Source: Flavobacterium dankookense
GTDB taxonomy: Bacteria; Bacteroidota; Bacteroidia; Flavobacteriales; Flavobacteriaceae
DNA: 64,000 nt
Direction: 5' to 3'
Assembly: GCF_004362665.1 (NCBI RefSeq)
Contig: NZ_SNXR01000011.1
Coordinates: 1-64,000, forward strand
Positions within the stretch are counted from its first letter, which is position 1, and the number at the start of each line of letters is the position of its first letter. A program made the translations under genes and the position numbers. Below the pieces are notes generated by a model. That model searched no databases. It was not told where the DNA came from and worked only from the letters and a program-made list of their open reading frames with translations. This document shows positions 37,139 through 47,717 of this stretch, piece after piece.

Positions 37139-39247
37139 TCAACTAATATAATTCCAAATATTCTTTTTCTTGGTCAGTTCGATAAAAATTTGTCTTAACG
37201 TTTGATGTTCCGGCAGTAACATCGAAGAATCTTTTTTTAATAATTTCAATGCTTCGTTTCTTGCTACAAGAAGAATGTCTTTGTCTTTTACCAAATCGGC
37301 TATTTGTAAATTTAAAACACCACTTTGTTGTTTTCCCATGATATCACCTGGACCGCGAAGTTTTAAATCGACTTCGGCAATTTCAAAACCATCATTGGTT
37401 TTACACATGGTTTCCAATCGGATTTTGCTTTCATTGGAAAGTTTGTGCGAAGTCATTAAAATACAATAGCTTTGTTCAGCGCCACGACCAACGCGACCTC
37501 GCAATTGATGCAATTGTGACAAACCAAATCGTTCCGCACTTTCAATAATCATCACACTGGCATTGGGAATATTTACACCAACTTCAATTACCGTCGTGGC
37601 AACCATTATATTGGTTTTTCCTTCGGCGAAGCGTTTCATTTCAGAATCTTTTTCGGCTGGTTTCATTTTCCCGTGAACTATGGAAATACTGTAATTTGGT
37701 AGCGGAAAATCTCTAGAAATACTTTCGTATCCATCCATTAAATCTTTGTAATCCATCGTTTCACTTTCCTGAATTAACGGATAAACAATATAAATTTGTC
37801 TGCCTTTGGCAATTTCATCTTTAATAAATTTCCAAACTTTTAATCGGTTACTGTCATAGCGATGAACGGTTTGAATGGGTTTTCGTCCTGGTGGCAATTC
37901 ATCAATAACTGAAACATCTAAATCACCATACAAACTCATGGCTAATGTCCGCGGAATAGGCGTTGCTGTCATGACAAGTACATGTGGTGGAATTTCATTC
38001 TTTTTCCAAAGTTTACTTCTTTGTTCCACACCAAAACGATGTTGCTCATCAATAATTGCTAATCCTAAATTTTGAAATTGCACTTTGTCTTCCAATAAAG
38101 CATGTGTTCCAATAAGAATGTGTAAACTGCCGTTTTCAAGTTCCTCGTGAATTATTTTACGTTCCGAAGTTTTGGTTGAACCGGTTAGGATTTTGATGTT
38201 TATATTTAATGTACTTGCCAATTCGGTCAATCCGTTAAAATGTTGATTGGCTAAAATTTCGGTTGGCGCCATTAAGCAGCTTTGAAATCCGTTATCCAAA
38301 GCTATTAGCATTGCCATCAATGCCACAATAGTTTTTCCTGAACCAACATCGCCTTGAAGTAATCGGTTCATTTGAGCATTACTTCCCAAATCATTTCGGA
38401 TTTCTTTCAGTACTTTTTTCTGTGCATTGGTAAGCTCAAAAGGCAAATGATTTTTGTAGAAATTATTGAAATTTTCACCGATAATTGTAAAAGAATGACC
38501 TTTGATTTTATGCTTTCGGACTAAGTTTTTAGTTATCAATTGCAATTGAATGAAAAATAATTCTTCAAATTTCAATCGGAATTGCGCTTTCGCTAAAAGT
38601 TCCGGACTTTTTGGAAAATGAATATTGAAAAGCGCTGCATTTTTTGGAATTAATTTTAATTCATCCAAAAGATATTGTGGCAACGTTTCTGTGAATTTTG
38701 CTTGTGTTTCAAGGAATAATTGTTGCATCATTTTATTCACCACTCGATTGGAAATTCCCCGATTAGTCAAGGTTTCAGTCGATGGATAAACGGGTTGCAA
38801 TGCCGAACGTAAACTTTGTTCATGTTCGTTAAGCAATTCCATTTCTGGATGCGCCATGTTGTATTGACCATTGAACGACGTTACTTTTCCAAAAATAACA
38901 TAGGGAATATTGATTTTCAAACTTTCTCTAATCCATTTATGTCCTTGAAACCAAACGAGTTCCATTTCGCCAGTTTCATCAACAAAAGTGGCAACCAGTC
39001 GTTTTTTGGCTTTGCCAAATTCAACCGTTTTGATGTTGATGATTTTACCTATTATCTGAACTTCCGCAGGATTATTATTGAGTTCATTAATTTTATAATA
39101 ACGAGTTCGATCAATATAGCGATTGGGATAAAAATTAATCAAATCTTCATAACGATGAATGCCTAATTCTTTGCGCAAAAGTTCGCCACGTTGCGGACCA
39201 ACGCCTTTTAAGTATTCGATAGGTGTTTGAAGAAGTTGATATGACAT
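37139..39247 (-). CDS. recG: ATP-dependent DNA helicase RecG
   Basis: 702 aa. RecG regresses stalled replication forks and migrates Holliday junctions. N-terminal wedge OB fold (about 60-150, VATFVDETGEMELVWFQG), helicase motif I GDVGSGKTIVA near 302, motif II IIDEQHRFG near 395, motif VI QLRGRVGRG near 582, and the RecG C-terminal tail. Complete. Ends 28 bp before the T9SS cargo gene on the same strand. Confidence 0.96.
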   Translation of the reverse strand: MSYQLLQTPIEYLKGVGPQRGELLRKELGIHRYEDLINFYPNRYIDRTRYYKINELNNNPAEVQIIGKIINIKTVEFGKAKKRLVATFVDETGEMELVWFQGHKWIRESLKINIPYVIFGKVTSFNGQYNMAHPEMELLNEHEQSLRSALQPVYPSTETLTNRGISNRVVNKMMQQLFLETQAKFTETLPQYLLDELKLIPKNAALFNIHFPKSPELLAKAQFRLKFEELFFIQLQLITKNLVRKHKIKGHSFTIIGENFNNFYKNHLPFELTNAQKKVLKEIRNDLGSNAQMNRLLQGDVGSGKTIVALMAMLIALDNGFQSCLMAPTEILANQHFNGLTELASTLNINIKILTGSTKTSERKIIHEELENGSLHILIGTHALLEDKVQFQNLGLAIIDEQHRFGVEQRSKLWKKNEIPPHVLVMTATPIPRTLAMSLYGDLDVSVIDELPPGRKPIQTVHRYDSNRLKVWKFIKDEIAKGRQIYIVYPLIQESETMDYKDLMDGYESISRDFPLPNYSISIVHGKMKPAEKDSEMKRFAEGKTNIMVATTVIEVGVNIPNASVMIIESAERFGLSQLHQLRGRVGRGAEQSYCILMTSHKLSNESKIRLETMCKTNDGFEIAEVDLKLRGPGDIMGKQQSGVLNLQIADLVKDKDILLVARNEALKLLKKDSSMLLPEHQTLRQIFIELTKKKNIWNYIS

Positions 39248-39283
39248 TGTAAGAAATTGTTAAAGCGAAGATAAGTTTTTAAT

Positions 39284-39310
39284 TTGAAAATTTTAAAATG
39301 ATTATATTCG
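39284..39310 (+). promoter_or_regulatory. Promoter of the M1 peptidase gene
   Basis: TTG at 39284-39286, 16-base spacer, TATATTCG at 39303-39310, a one-base variant of TAnnTTTG, 20 bases before the ATG at 39331. Confidence 0.5.
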
Positions 39311-39330
39311 TAATCTATAATAAATAACCC

Positions 39331-41394
39331 ATGCGACTACTTTTATTCCTTTTCCTTTCCTTCATTTCTTTTGCACAACAAACTTCTAAAGTTGATTTTA
39401 AAACTGCCAAAGGAAATATAACTGTTGATGTCAACAAGAAAAAAGTTTTCGGAACAGTCAATTATGTTTTTGAAGTAAAAGAAAGTACTGATACGATTAA
39501 AATTGATGCACAAAAAATGACTTTTTCAGAAGTTAAAATCAATAAAAAATCGGTTAAATTTTCCAATTCAGGAAAGACATTAAACTTGTTTGAAGGTTTT
39601 AAAAAAGGGAAAAACACTGTCACTTTTTATTACGAAGCTTTTCCAAAACAAACGATGTATTTTGTAGATAAACGACAAGTTTGGACGCAAGGTCAGGGAA
39701 AATATACCAGTCATTGGTTTCCGAGTTTTGATGATGTAAATGAAAAAGTAATTTTTAATATGACTGTTTCTTTTGATGAAAATTATAATGTCATTGCTAA
39801 TGGTTTTCTGAAAAATAGCTATGTAAAAGACCATCAAAAAAAATGGTATTATGAAATGAAAAAGCCAATGAGTTCCTATCTTTTGGCATTAGTTATTGGA
39901 GATTTTTATAATAAAATAATCGCTTCCAAGTCGGGAATCCCGTTGCAGTTTTTTATTCAACCCAAAGACACCGCGAAGTTTGAACCAACGTATCGTCATT
40001 CGAAACAAATATTCGATTATCTCGAAAAAGAAATCGGTTTTAACTATCCGTGGAAATTATACAAACAAATTCCGGTGGAAGATTTTCTGTATGCTGGAAT
40101 GGAAAATACGACTTGTACCATTTTTGCCCAAGATTTTGTAGTTGACGAAATTGGTTTTAATGATAGAAATTACATTAATGTCAATGCACACGAATTGGCA
40201 CATCAATGGTTCGGCGATTTGGTTACGGCAAAATCTGGAAAACACCATTGGTTGCAAGAAGGTTTTGCGACATATTATGCTTTATTAGCAGAAAAAGAAA
40301 TTTTTGGAGAGGATTATTTCAATCATCAATTGTATCGAAATTCATTGCAATTGAGAAATGCCTCCAAAACCGACACTATTCCGGTGATGAATGAAAAAGC
40401 GAGTTCATTGTCATTCTACCAAAAAGGTGCTTGGGCTTTGCATTTTATGAGAGAAAAAATAGGAGCGAAGCTGTTTCAAAAAGCGGTTCAGAATTATTTG
40501 AAAAAATACCAATTCAAAAATGTTGAAACCAGCGATTTTTTGGCAGAAGTAAAAAATGTCGCGCATAATTTTGATACTGTTGCTTTTCAGAAAATGTGGC
40601 TTGAAGATTATCATTTTCCAACCGATATTGCCAATGAAATCTTGCGAAAAAGTACGTTTATGCAAACGTTATTTGATGTACAACAATTGCGAAAAAAAAC
40701 ATTTGCTGAAAACAAAGATAAGTTTTCCGAATTGCTCAAGTCGGATTTGTTTTATCCAATAAAAACGGAAATTATCTATCAGTTAAAAGATGTCAATTTT
40801 GCAGATAAAAAAGAACTTTTAGAATTAGCCATGCAGACCAATGATGTAAAAGTTCGTCAATCGGTTGCTGAATTTATTGATGAAATTTTGTTGGAGTTTA
40901 AAACAAAATATGAAACTTTTTTAGATGATAAATCATATGAAACTAGAGAAATTGCGTTAATAAAATTATTCAATGCTTTTCCTGAAAGTCAAGCAATTTA
41001 TTTGGAAAAAGCCAAAAATTGGTATGGAAATAATGATTTAGGATTGCGCACGACTTTTTTACTTTTAAGTCAAATGACTGACACTTTTGATGAAAATCAG
41101 AAACAGAATTACTTCAGTGAATTGGTTGATTATACATCGTCAAACTATGAAAGTTCAGTTAGACAAAATGCATTTAACGCAGCTTTTCAAGCCAAACAAC
41201 CAATTGATGATGTTGTTTTAAAAAACCTTGTCAATGCCACTTCACATCATAAATGGCAATTGACCAAATTTGCTCGTGATTACATCAGAAATTTATTGAA
41301 AACGCCTTTGTATAGAGAAAAATTTGAAAATTTACTTTCGGATTTGCCTGAAAATGATAAAAATCAATTGCAAAAACTGTTAAACGAAAAATAA
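39331..41394 (+). CDS. M1-family aminopeptidase
   Basis: 687 aa. Signal peptide (about 1-16, ending SFAQ) so it is exported. Zinc site H287-E288-x2-H291 in NAHELAHQWFG with third ligand E310 in HHWLQEGF, and the substrate-binding exopeptidase motif as GMENTT. A long helical C-terminal region (about 430-687) follows, as in gluzincin aminopeptidases. It removes N-terminal residues from peptides in the periplasm. Its TAA overlaps the ATG of the patatin gene by one base, so the pair is co-translated. Confidence 0.92.
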   Translation: MRLLLFLFLSFISFAQQTSKVDFKTAKGNITVDVNKKKVFGTVNYVFEVKESTDTIKIDAQKMTFSEVKINKKSVKFSNSGKTLNLFEGFKKGKNTVTFYYEAFPKQTMYFVDKRQVWTQGQGKYTSHWFPSFDDVNEKVIFNMTVSFDENYNVIANGFLKNSYVKDHQKKWYYEMKKPMSSYLLALVIGDFYNKIIASKSGIPLQFFIQPKDTAKFEPTYRHSKQIFDYLEKEIGFNYPWKLYKQIPVEDFLYAGMENTTCTIFAQDFVVDEIGFNDRNYINVNAHELAHQWFGDLVTAKSGKHHWLQEGFATYYALLAEKEIFGEDYFNHQLYRNSLQLRNASKTDTIPVMNEKASSLSFYQKGAWALHFMREKIGAKLFQKAVQNYLKKYQFKNVETSDFLAEVKNVAHNFDTVAFQKMWLEDYHFPTDIANEILRKSTFMQTLFDVQQLRKKTFAENKDKFSELLKSDLFYPIKTEIIYQLKDVNFADKKELLELAMQTNDVKVRQSVAEFIDEILLEFKTKYETFLDDKSYETREIALIKLFNAFPESQAIYLEKAKNWYGNNDLGLRTTFLLLSQMTDTFDENQKQNYFSELVDYTSSNYESSVRQNAFNAAFQAKQPIDDVVLKNLVNATSHHKWQLTKFARDYIRNLLKTPLYREKFENLLSDLPENDKNQLQKLLNEK

Positions 41395-42299
41395 TGAGAG
41401 CTTTGGTAATTTCTGGTGGCGGAAGTAAAGGCGCATTTGCTGGCGGTGTTGCACAATATTTGATGCAAGAAAACGGTTGTAAATATGATATACTGATTGG
41501 AAGTTCAACAGGAAGTTTACTTATTCCGCATTTGGCTTTGGGTGAAGTCAGCAAGATTTACAATATTTATTCAAATGTCAATATGCGAAGTATTTTTGAT
41601 ATTAGTCCATTTGTTGTAAAAAATAAAAATACACCAAACGAAACCGTTTCTATCAATCATATTAATGTTTTTAAACAATTTTTGAAAGGAAAACGAACTT
41701 TTGGCGAAAGCCATAAATTATTAGAATACATCAAAGAGAATTTCACTCTAGCCGAATTTACTCTGCTAAAATCAACGGCTTGCGAGGTTGTAGTTACCGT
41801 TACTAATCTCACTAACAACGAAGTAGAGTACAAGTCGATAAAGGATTTTGACTATGATGATTTCTGCGAATGGATTTGGATTTCGTGTAATTATATTCCG
41901 TTCATGAGTTTAGCGACTAAAAATGGTTTTGAATATGGTGATGGCGGATTTTCGAGTTTGGTTCCCATTCGTGAAGCAATTAACCGTGGAGCAACCGAAG
42001 TTGATGTCGTTATTCTTGAAACCGAAGTACAAACAAGACCAAGAAAAATTGGAAAAAACCCGTTTTCGTTGATGATAGATTTGTTTCAAACCTTATTGAC
42101 ACAAGTTGAAAAACATAATATTACTATTGGAAAATTAGCTGCTAAAAATAAAAATGTAAAGCTCAATTTATATTATACACCTACGCAACTAACAGACAAT
42201 GCTTTGATTTTTAATCATGAAAAAATGAAAGATTGGTGGCACAAAGGTTATGAATATGCCAAAAATAAAAGTAAATTAATGAGTGATAATTTGCAGTAA
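41394..42299 (+). CDS. Patatin-like phospholipase
   Basis: 301 aa, cytoplasmic. Oxyanion glycines GGGSKGAFAGG (8-18), nucleophile Ser38 in IGSSTGSLL and the dyad aspartate D183 in YGDGGFSSL. Patatin enzymes hydrolyse acyl esters of lipids through this Ser-Asp dyad. Translationally coupled to the M1 peptidase upstream, though no functional link is obvious. Confidence 0.92.
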   Translation: MRALVISGGGSKGAFAGGVAQYLMQENGCKYDILIGSSTGSLLIPHLALGEVSKIYNIYSNVNMRSIFDISPFVVKNKNTPNETVSINHINVFKQFLKGKRTFGESHKLLEYIKENFTLAEFTLLKSTACEVVVTVTNLTNNEVEYKSIKDFDYDDFCEWIWISCNYIPFMSLATKNGFEYGDGGFSSLVPIREAINRGATEVDVVILETEVQTRPRKIGKNPFSLMIDLFQTLLTQVEKHNITIGKLAAKNKNVKLNLYYTPTQLTDNALIFNHEKMKDWWHKGYEYAKNKSKLMSDNLQ

Positions 42300-42341
42300 T
42301 TTGTAAAACTTTTATTATTTTTAGCTTTTAAAATAAAAGCC

Positions 42342-43877
42342 ATGTTAGTAAAAGTTTTTGGAAGCGCTGTTTTTGGTGTTGAAGCAACAACAATAACTGT
42401 AGAAGTAAATATTGATAAAGGTGTTGGTTATCATTTAGTTGGATTGCCAGATAATGCCATTAAAGAAAGTAGCTATCGAATTGCGGCAGCATTAAAAAAT
42501 AACGGATATTCACTTCCCGTTAAAAAGATTACCATAAATATGGCGCCAGCCGATTTACGGAAAGAAGGTTCGGCTTATGATTTAACACTTGCCATTGGAA
42601 TTCTCGCAGCTTCAGGACAAATAAAAACAGATGAAGTTGATAAATATTTGATTATGGGCGAATTATCGCTCGATGGAAGTTTACAACCCATAAAAGGTGC
42701 ATTATCCATTGCAATAAAAGCTAAAGAAGAAGGATTCAAAGGTTTTTTTCTCCCAATTCAGAATGTAAAAGAAGCAGCAATTGTTACTGGATTAGATGTT
42801 TATGGTGTTGAAAATGTGCTTCAAGTGATTGACTTTTTTGATGGAAAAGGAACAATTGAACCTACAATAATCAATACACGAGATGAATTTTACAAGACAT
42901 TAGATTTCCCTGAATTTGATTTTTCTGATGTCAAAGGTCAAGAAAGCATTAAACGATGTATGGAAATTGCCGCAGCTGGAGGTCATAATATTATTTTGAT
43001 TGGTCCGCCAGGATCAGGAAAAACGATGTTAGCCAAACGATTACCAAGTATTTTACCACCAATGACGTTGCACGAAGCATTAGAAACTACAAAAATTCAC
43101 AGTGTAGCTGGAAAAATTAAAGATGCAGGATTGATGAATCAACGACCGTTTCGTTCACCACATCATACAGCTTCGAGTGTTTCATTAGTTGGTGGCGGAA
43201 GTTATCCACAACCTGGAGAAATTTCGTTGGCTCATAATGGCGTTTTGTTTTTGGACGAATTACCCGAATTCAAACGAGAAGTTCTTGAAGTAATGCGTCA
43301 GCCATTAGAAGATAGAGAAGTTACCATATCTAGAGCAAAATTTACAATTACTTATCCGTCGTCGTTTATGTTGGTTGCCAGTATGAACCCTAGTCCAGGT
43401 GGTTATTTTAACGACCCAGATGCGCCAGTGAGTTCGTCTCCAGCTGAAATGCAACGCTATATGAGCAAAATTTCTGGACCATTACTCGATAGGATTGATA
43501 TTCATATTGAAGTTACTCCTGTTCCATTTGAAAAATTAACCGAAACTCGTCCGGCAGAAAGTAGCGTTTCGATTAGAGAACGAGTTACTAGAGCAAGAGA
43601 AATTCAATCCATTCGATTTGAAAATTTTGAAGGTATTCATTACAATGCACAAATGGGAACAAAACAAATTCGAGAATTTTGCGCTTTGGACGAAACTTCG
43701 TTGCAGTTACTAAAAACAGCAATGGAACGATTGAATCTCTCCGCTCGTGCCTATGACCGAATTCTAAAAGTTTCCAGAACAATAGCTGATTTGGAACAAT
43801 CAGAAAGTGTAAATTCTAATCACATTGCTGAAGCTATTCAATATCGAAGTTTGGATCGTGATGGTTGGTTGGGATAA
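42342..43877 (+). CDS. comM: YifB/ComM-family AAA+ ATPase
   Basis: 511 aa. N-terminal ChlI/Lon-protease-like domain (1-165, [20 protein letters not shown]), AAA+ module with Walker [14 protein letters not shown] near 224 and Walker [10 protein letters not shown] near 306, C-terminal helical domain (about 410-505). ComM-type proteins are helicases that extend branch migration during natural transformation. The start codon sits at the end of a hairpin (AGCTTTTA...TAAAAGCC). It converges on the M28 peptidase gene with only 17 bp between stops. Confidence 0.92.
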   Translation: MLVKVFGSAVFGVEATTITVEVNIDKGVGYHLVGLPDNAIKESSYRIAAALKNNGYSLPVKKITINMAPADLRKEGSAYDLTLAIGILAASGQIKTDEVDKYLIMGELSLDGSLQPIKGALSIAIKAKEEGFKGFFLPIQNVKEAAIVTGLDVYGVENVLQVIDFFDGKGTIEPTIINTRDEFYKTLDFPEFDFSDVKGQESIKRCMEIAAAGGHNIILIGPPGSGKTMLAKRLPSILPPMTLHEALETTKIHSVAGKIKDAGLMNQRPFRSPHHTASSVSLVGGGSYPQPGEISLAHNGVLFLDELPEFKREVLEVMRQPLEDREVTISRAKFTITYPSSFMLVASMNPSPGGYFNDPDAPVSSSPAEMQRYMSKISGPLLDRIDIHIEVTPVPFEKLTETRPAESSVSIRERVTRAREIQSIRFENFEGIHYNAQMGTKQIREFCALDETSLQLLKTAMERLNLSARAYDRILKVSRTIADLEQSESVNSNHIAEAIQYRSLDRDGWLG

Positions 43878-43894
43878 TAGAATGCTATGATTAT

Positions 43895-45232
43895 TTATCT
43901 AATTATATCTTTAGGAAAGACAACAACACTTTCGTGTCCATTTTTTGATACACTTGCAACTCCAAAGTAATAATTGTCAATAACAATTCCTTTTAACTCA
44001 AATGTATTAACATCTCCAACAAATCTACTATGTTCCCAATTAGGTGATGTTGTTAATCTCCAATATATCTTGTATCCAATGATATTGTCATCGTTTGATT
44101 TGTCCCATTTTAAAATAGTGTTTGGAGCAACTATTCCTCCAATTAATACATTTTTTGGTTCGGTTGGAGACCAACCAAAACTTGCAAGTGAAATAGCATT
44201 TACTGCAGTCAATTTTTTTGCATATTCAAAATTTACACCTTCAAGTACATCACCATATTCTATGCCATTTTCAGTTCGAATATTTTGATGTTGACGGTTA
44301 TAATTTTCATGTGCTTCCATGATTCTTACTCCAGCAAATCCAAGATCATTGAATGGTCGATGATGTCCACCGCGTCCAAAACGATCCAAGCGATATACCA
44401 TCATCGGATTCATTTCTGGCATGTAGTTATTAACTAGTTTGTGAATGTATCTTGCCAGTTGACGTGAATTCCCATCGACTTCACCACCATATGAACGTCG
44501 CATTTTACGTTCTTTTTCAGTTTCGGTTATTGGTGTTGGTTCAGAAAAAATTCGGAAAGTACGGTTATCAATCACACCATCAACGCCATCAATATTTCCA
44601 ATCATATCATTATTTAGAACTCCAATAATTTCCCAATTATTTTTTTTGGCATATTCTGCAAAACCTTTTCCACCAAATAGTCCTTGTTCTTCGCCAGAAA
44701 GACCTAGATAAACGATACTGTTTTCAAATTTGTATTTAGATAAAACTCTTGCAGCTTCTATTGTTCCTGCCATTCCGCTAGCATTATCATTTGCTCCTGG
44801 TGCATCATCTGTGTAATTCATTGTGTCAGAATTTCTACTATCAATATCTCCTGTCATTATTATGTAACGATTTGGATATTTAGTACCTTTTTGAACCGCT
44901 GCAACATTTACAATCCACGCATCTTTTGGAACTCGTTCACCTTCCTTTTTTGTTATAAAATCCTTCTGGTAAAATACGGAAAGACAGTTTTTGCAGTTTT
45001 TGGAAATAGTTTCAAATTCTGATTTTATCCAACGTCTAGCTGCACCAATTCCTTCTGTTTCGGATAATGTATCACTAAATGTGTTTCGGGTTTTAAAATT
45101 TGCTAATCGAGTAATGTCTTGTTCAATTCTCTTAGCAGAAACATTGTCAATAATCTCATATAATCTAGAATCTGTTTGAGAAAATCCAAACAAAGTGAAT
45201 ATAAATAAGAAAATAGTTAGCACTTTTTTCAT
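43895..45232 (-). CDS. M28-family zinc peptidase with C-terminal FN3 domain
   Basis: 445 aa. Signal peptide (about 1-18, ending FGFSQ). The peptidase domain shows the zinc ligands in MTGDIDSRNS (His replaced by Asp of the usual GHYDS wording), PGANDNASG, SGEEQGLFG and NDMIGN, with a final HEN near residue 310. The C-terminal 85 residues form a fibronectin III-like domain (ILKWDKSNDDNIIGYKIYW). The first metal position is therefore GDID and not GHxD; whether both zincs are held needs a structure or assay. Confidence 0.85.
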   Translation of the reverse strand: MKKVLTIFLFIFTLFGFSQTDSRLYEIIDNVSAKRIEQDITRLANFKTRNTFSDTLSETEGIGAARRWIKSEFETISKNCKNCLSVFYQKDFITKKEGERVPKDAWIVNVAAVQKGTKYPNRYIIMTGDIDSRNSDTMNYTDDAPGANDNASGMAGTIEAARVLSKYKFENSIVYLGLSGEEQGLFGGKGFAEYAKKNNWEIIGVLNNDMIGNIDGVDGVIDNRTFRIFSEPTPITETEKERKMRRSYGGEVDGNSRQLARYIHKLVNNYMPEMNPMMVYRLDRFGRGGHHRPFNDLGFAGVRIMEAHENYNRQHQNIRTENGIEYGDVLEGVNFEYAKKLTAVNAISLASFGWSPTEPKNVLIGGIVAPNTILKWDKSNDDNIIGYKIYWRLTTSPNWEHSRFVGDVNTFELKGIVIDNYYFGVASVSKNGHESVVVFPKDIIR

Positions 45233-45311
45233 GTTTTTATTTCAAATATATGAAATAATAGCCAAAAGTCACTGTGACAGTTTTCAAAACGGATAATTCT
45301 ATCGTTATTTA

Positions 45312-46667
45312 TTATCGTACAAATTTGTAATATCTCGCACCAATTAAAACTGGATTTTCTTTTTCTATTTTATCCAAGTGGAATTCATTTTTTGGAGCAA
45401 TGACGGATTGTTTTAATTCTTTTTTATGTAATTTTTCATAAGTAGAGAAATCAATGGCTGTTGCTTGTTCCAATGTTTCAAAAAGAGCAACTTTTTCTAT
45501 TGATGTTTTCCAGTTTTCCTCTACAATTGCTTCGAAAACTTTTGATTTTGAACCACTTCCGTATGCTATAAATCCAAAGGTTGTATTGGTAAGATTGGTT
45601 TCGTTTTTAAAATGATGGCAGAGTGTAGAAAGTAAGCCTAAAAAAATAGAACCTGTATAAATATTTCCAATTTGTCCAGAAGCAATTTCCGTGGGTAAAA
45701 TATATTGGTTTACTAAATTCAGATATTCAGGACTTTTAGCTAAAGCTTTTAGTTTTTCTTTACTGTTTTCACCAATTTGACCTTCTACTAATTCAGGATT
45801 TTCATTGGCAAAAATTTCAATAAAAGTTCGTCGACCTTGAAAACAATAAGGCAAATGCATCAAAATGGCTGACCATTTTTCGTAAAGTTTTCCTTTTTGG
45901 TGACTTTCTTCTTTGTAATGTTCATAAGCTTCGGTGATTCTGCTGATGTAACATTGGTTAGAATATTGTCCGTCAAAAACAGGTTGTTCTTTGTAGATGT
46001 TGATTTCGTTTTCTAAAATGCCATTCCATTCTGGATTGTTTTCAGTTTGAAAAATTTCTTCTTTAGAAAAATTTCTTCTAGGTTTGAAAAAATCAAAAAC
46101 GCCTTCGGTTGCTACACCAACTTCTTTTGAAAAACTTAAAATTCTTGGATTAGCAGTAATCAGCATCGCAATTGAACCTGCGCCTTGAGTATATTCGCCA
46201 GAAGAATTTAAATCATATTTCGCATTATCCGAAGCAATCACAATCGTTTTTTTGGTTGGATTTAATCGAATGTAATCCAAACAATTTTGCAATGCATCAA
46301 CCGCACCAATACAAGCAAAAGTCAAATCGACTACATCACAGTTTTTAAAACTTCTTGCTCCGAAAATTTGTTCCAAGTTCGATAAAACATACGAACCAAC
46401 TGGCTTTGAACTGTCGACACCACTTTCGGTTCCGATGTAAATTCGACTGATTTCATTTGGATTTAAATTTTCTTGTTGAATGAGTTTCAAAGCTGCATTA
46501 GAAGCTAAAGTCACCACATCTTGATGCACATCTAGAAAACTCATTTTGTGCAAACCTAAGCCTTTAATAAGTTTATCAGCTTCAATATTTCTTTTTTCGG
46601 CTAATGTTATTATTGGAAGATAAATTTTCGGAATGTCAAAGGCAATACTGTCGATACCAACTTTCAT
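45312..46667 (-). CDS. Hydroxymethylglutaryl-CoA synthase family protein
   Basis: 451 aa from the ATG at 46667; an in-frame TTG two codons upstream is less likely. Thiolase fold with Glu81 (IGTESGVDSSKPVG) and nucleophile Cys119 (LTFACIGAVDAL), both in HMG-CoA synthase position. It would condense acetyl-CoA and acetoacetyl-CoA to HMG-CoA in the mevalonate route to isoprenoids, the route Flavobacteria use. No other mevalonate gene is adjacent. Confidence 0.88.
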   Translation of the reverse strand: MKVGIDSIAFDIPKIYLPIITLAEKRNIEADKLIKGLGLHKMSFLDVHQDVVTLASNAALKLIQQENLNPNEISRIYIGTESGVDSSKPVGSYVLSNLEQIFGARSFKNCDVVDLTFACIGAVDALQNCLDYIRLNPTKKTIVIASDNAKYDLNSSGEYTQGAGSIAMLITANPRILSFSKEVGVATEGVFDFFKPRRNFSKEEIFQTENNPEWNGILENEINIYKEQPVFDGQYSNQCYISRITEAYEHYKEESHQKGKLYEKWSAILMHLPYCFQGRRTFIEIFANENPELVEGQIGENSKEKLKALAKSPEYLNLVNQYILPTEIASGQIGNIYTGSIFLGLLSTLCHHFKNETNLTNTTFGFIAYGSGSKSKVFEAIVEENWKTSIEKVALFETLEQATAIDFSTYEKLHKKELKQSVIAPKNEFHLDKIEKENPVLIGARYYKFVR

Positions 46668-46696
46668 TTTCAATTTTTTAGAAATACAAAATTAAA

Positions 46697-46730
46697 AAAG
46701 GTAACTTCAAGTTGTATTGAAATTACCTTT
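46697..46730 (-). terminator. Terminator behind ypfJ
   Basis: On the minus strand AAAGGTAATTTCAA pairs with TTGAAGTTACCTTT (one mismatch), 6-base loop, then a T run. It separates the zinc peptidase gene from the HMG-CoA synthase-like gene. Confidence 0.8.
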
Positions 46731-46823
46731 AAAATTAAGCCTTTAAACACGATTTATGATAAATGCAACAAATTGGTTTTTTATTTTTTGAATTGTGATT
46801 TTTGTTTAATTTTTCTAAGAATT

Positions 46824-47681
46824 TTAATTGATTAGTGCAGAAAAAGTATCACCTTGTTTAATGTCGCCTGTTTTGTAACCTTTCATAAACCATTCCATAC
46901 GTTGCTCAGAAGTTCCATGGGTAAATGATTCTTGATTAACATGACCTTGCATTTTGCTTTGAATAGCATCATCACCAACAGCATGTGCAGCACTTAATGC
47001 TTCTTCAATATCGCCTTCTTCTAAAAGATTTTTGTTATAATGTGCCCAAACTCCTGCGTAAAAATCAGCTTGAAGTTCTAAACACACGGATAGTTTATTG
47101 GCTTCGGCTTCACTTTTTTGCGCTTGAAGCTGACGCACTTTTCCTGATGTTCCCAGAATGGTTTGCAAATGATGTCCAACTTCGTGAGCAATTACATAAG
47201 CAATAGCAAAATCGCCACCTTTGGCTCCAAAACGAGTTTTTAGTTCTTCAAAAAAACGTAAATCCATATACACTTTTTTGTCGCCAGGACAATAAAACGG
47301 TCCAGATGCTGAGGTTGCGCTTCCACATGCCGTATTTACACCATCATCAAAAAGAACCATACCTGGTTCTTCATATTGCATATTATTATCGTTAAATATT
47401 TTCGTCCAAGTTTCGTTATTGTAAACAAAACAGGATTCAGAGAAATCTCCTAGTTGTTTTTCGGCTTCTGATAATTCTCTTGTTTGTGTTCCTTGAGTTT
47501 GTTGCTGACTTCCTTGAGTTTGTTCTAAAATATTTCCAATGGTTTGTCCAGTTTCTCCACCAAACATATTTAATAATAATATAATAATTCCAATTGCTCC
47601 ACCACCAAGTAATGCTTTTCCGCCTCCAGACATTCCACGTCTGTCTTCAAAATTCCCACTTTCTTTTTTATCCCATTTCAT
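46824..47681 (-). CDS. ypfJ: YpfJ-type neutral zinc metallopeptidase
   Basis: 285 aa. Cytoplasmic basic N-terminus with DRRGMSGGG, one transmembrane segment (about 28-42), a Gln-rich linker (about 55-68), then the peptidase domain with VIAHEVGHHLQ near residue 160 (HExxH) and an ExxAD-like LELQADFYAG near 203. This family (KPN_02809 type) is widespread and of unknown substrate. A terminator follows. Confidence 0.9.
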   Translation of the reverse strand: MKWDKKESGNFEDRRGMSGGGKALLGGGAIGIIILLLNMFGGETGQTIGNILEQTQGSQQQTQGTQTRELSEAEKQLGDFSESCFVYNNETWTKIFNDNNMQYEEPGMVLFDDGVNTACGSATSASGPFYCPGDKKVYMDLRFFEELKTRFGAKGGDFAIAYVIAHEVGHHLQTILGTSGKVRQLQAQKSEAEANKLSVCLELQADFYAGVWAHYNKNLLEEGDIEEALSAAHAVGDDAIQSKMQGHVNQESFTHGTSEQRMEWFMKGYKTGDIKQGDTFSALIN

Positions 47682-47717
47682 GATTATATGTTTATTGGTT
47701 TATGTAAATTTAAAAAA

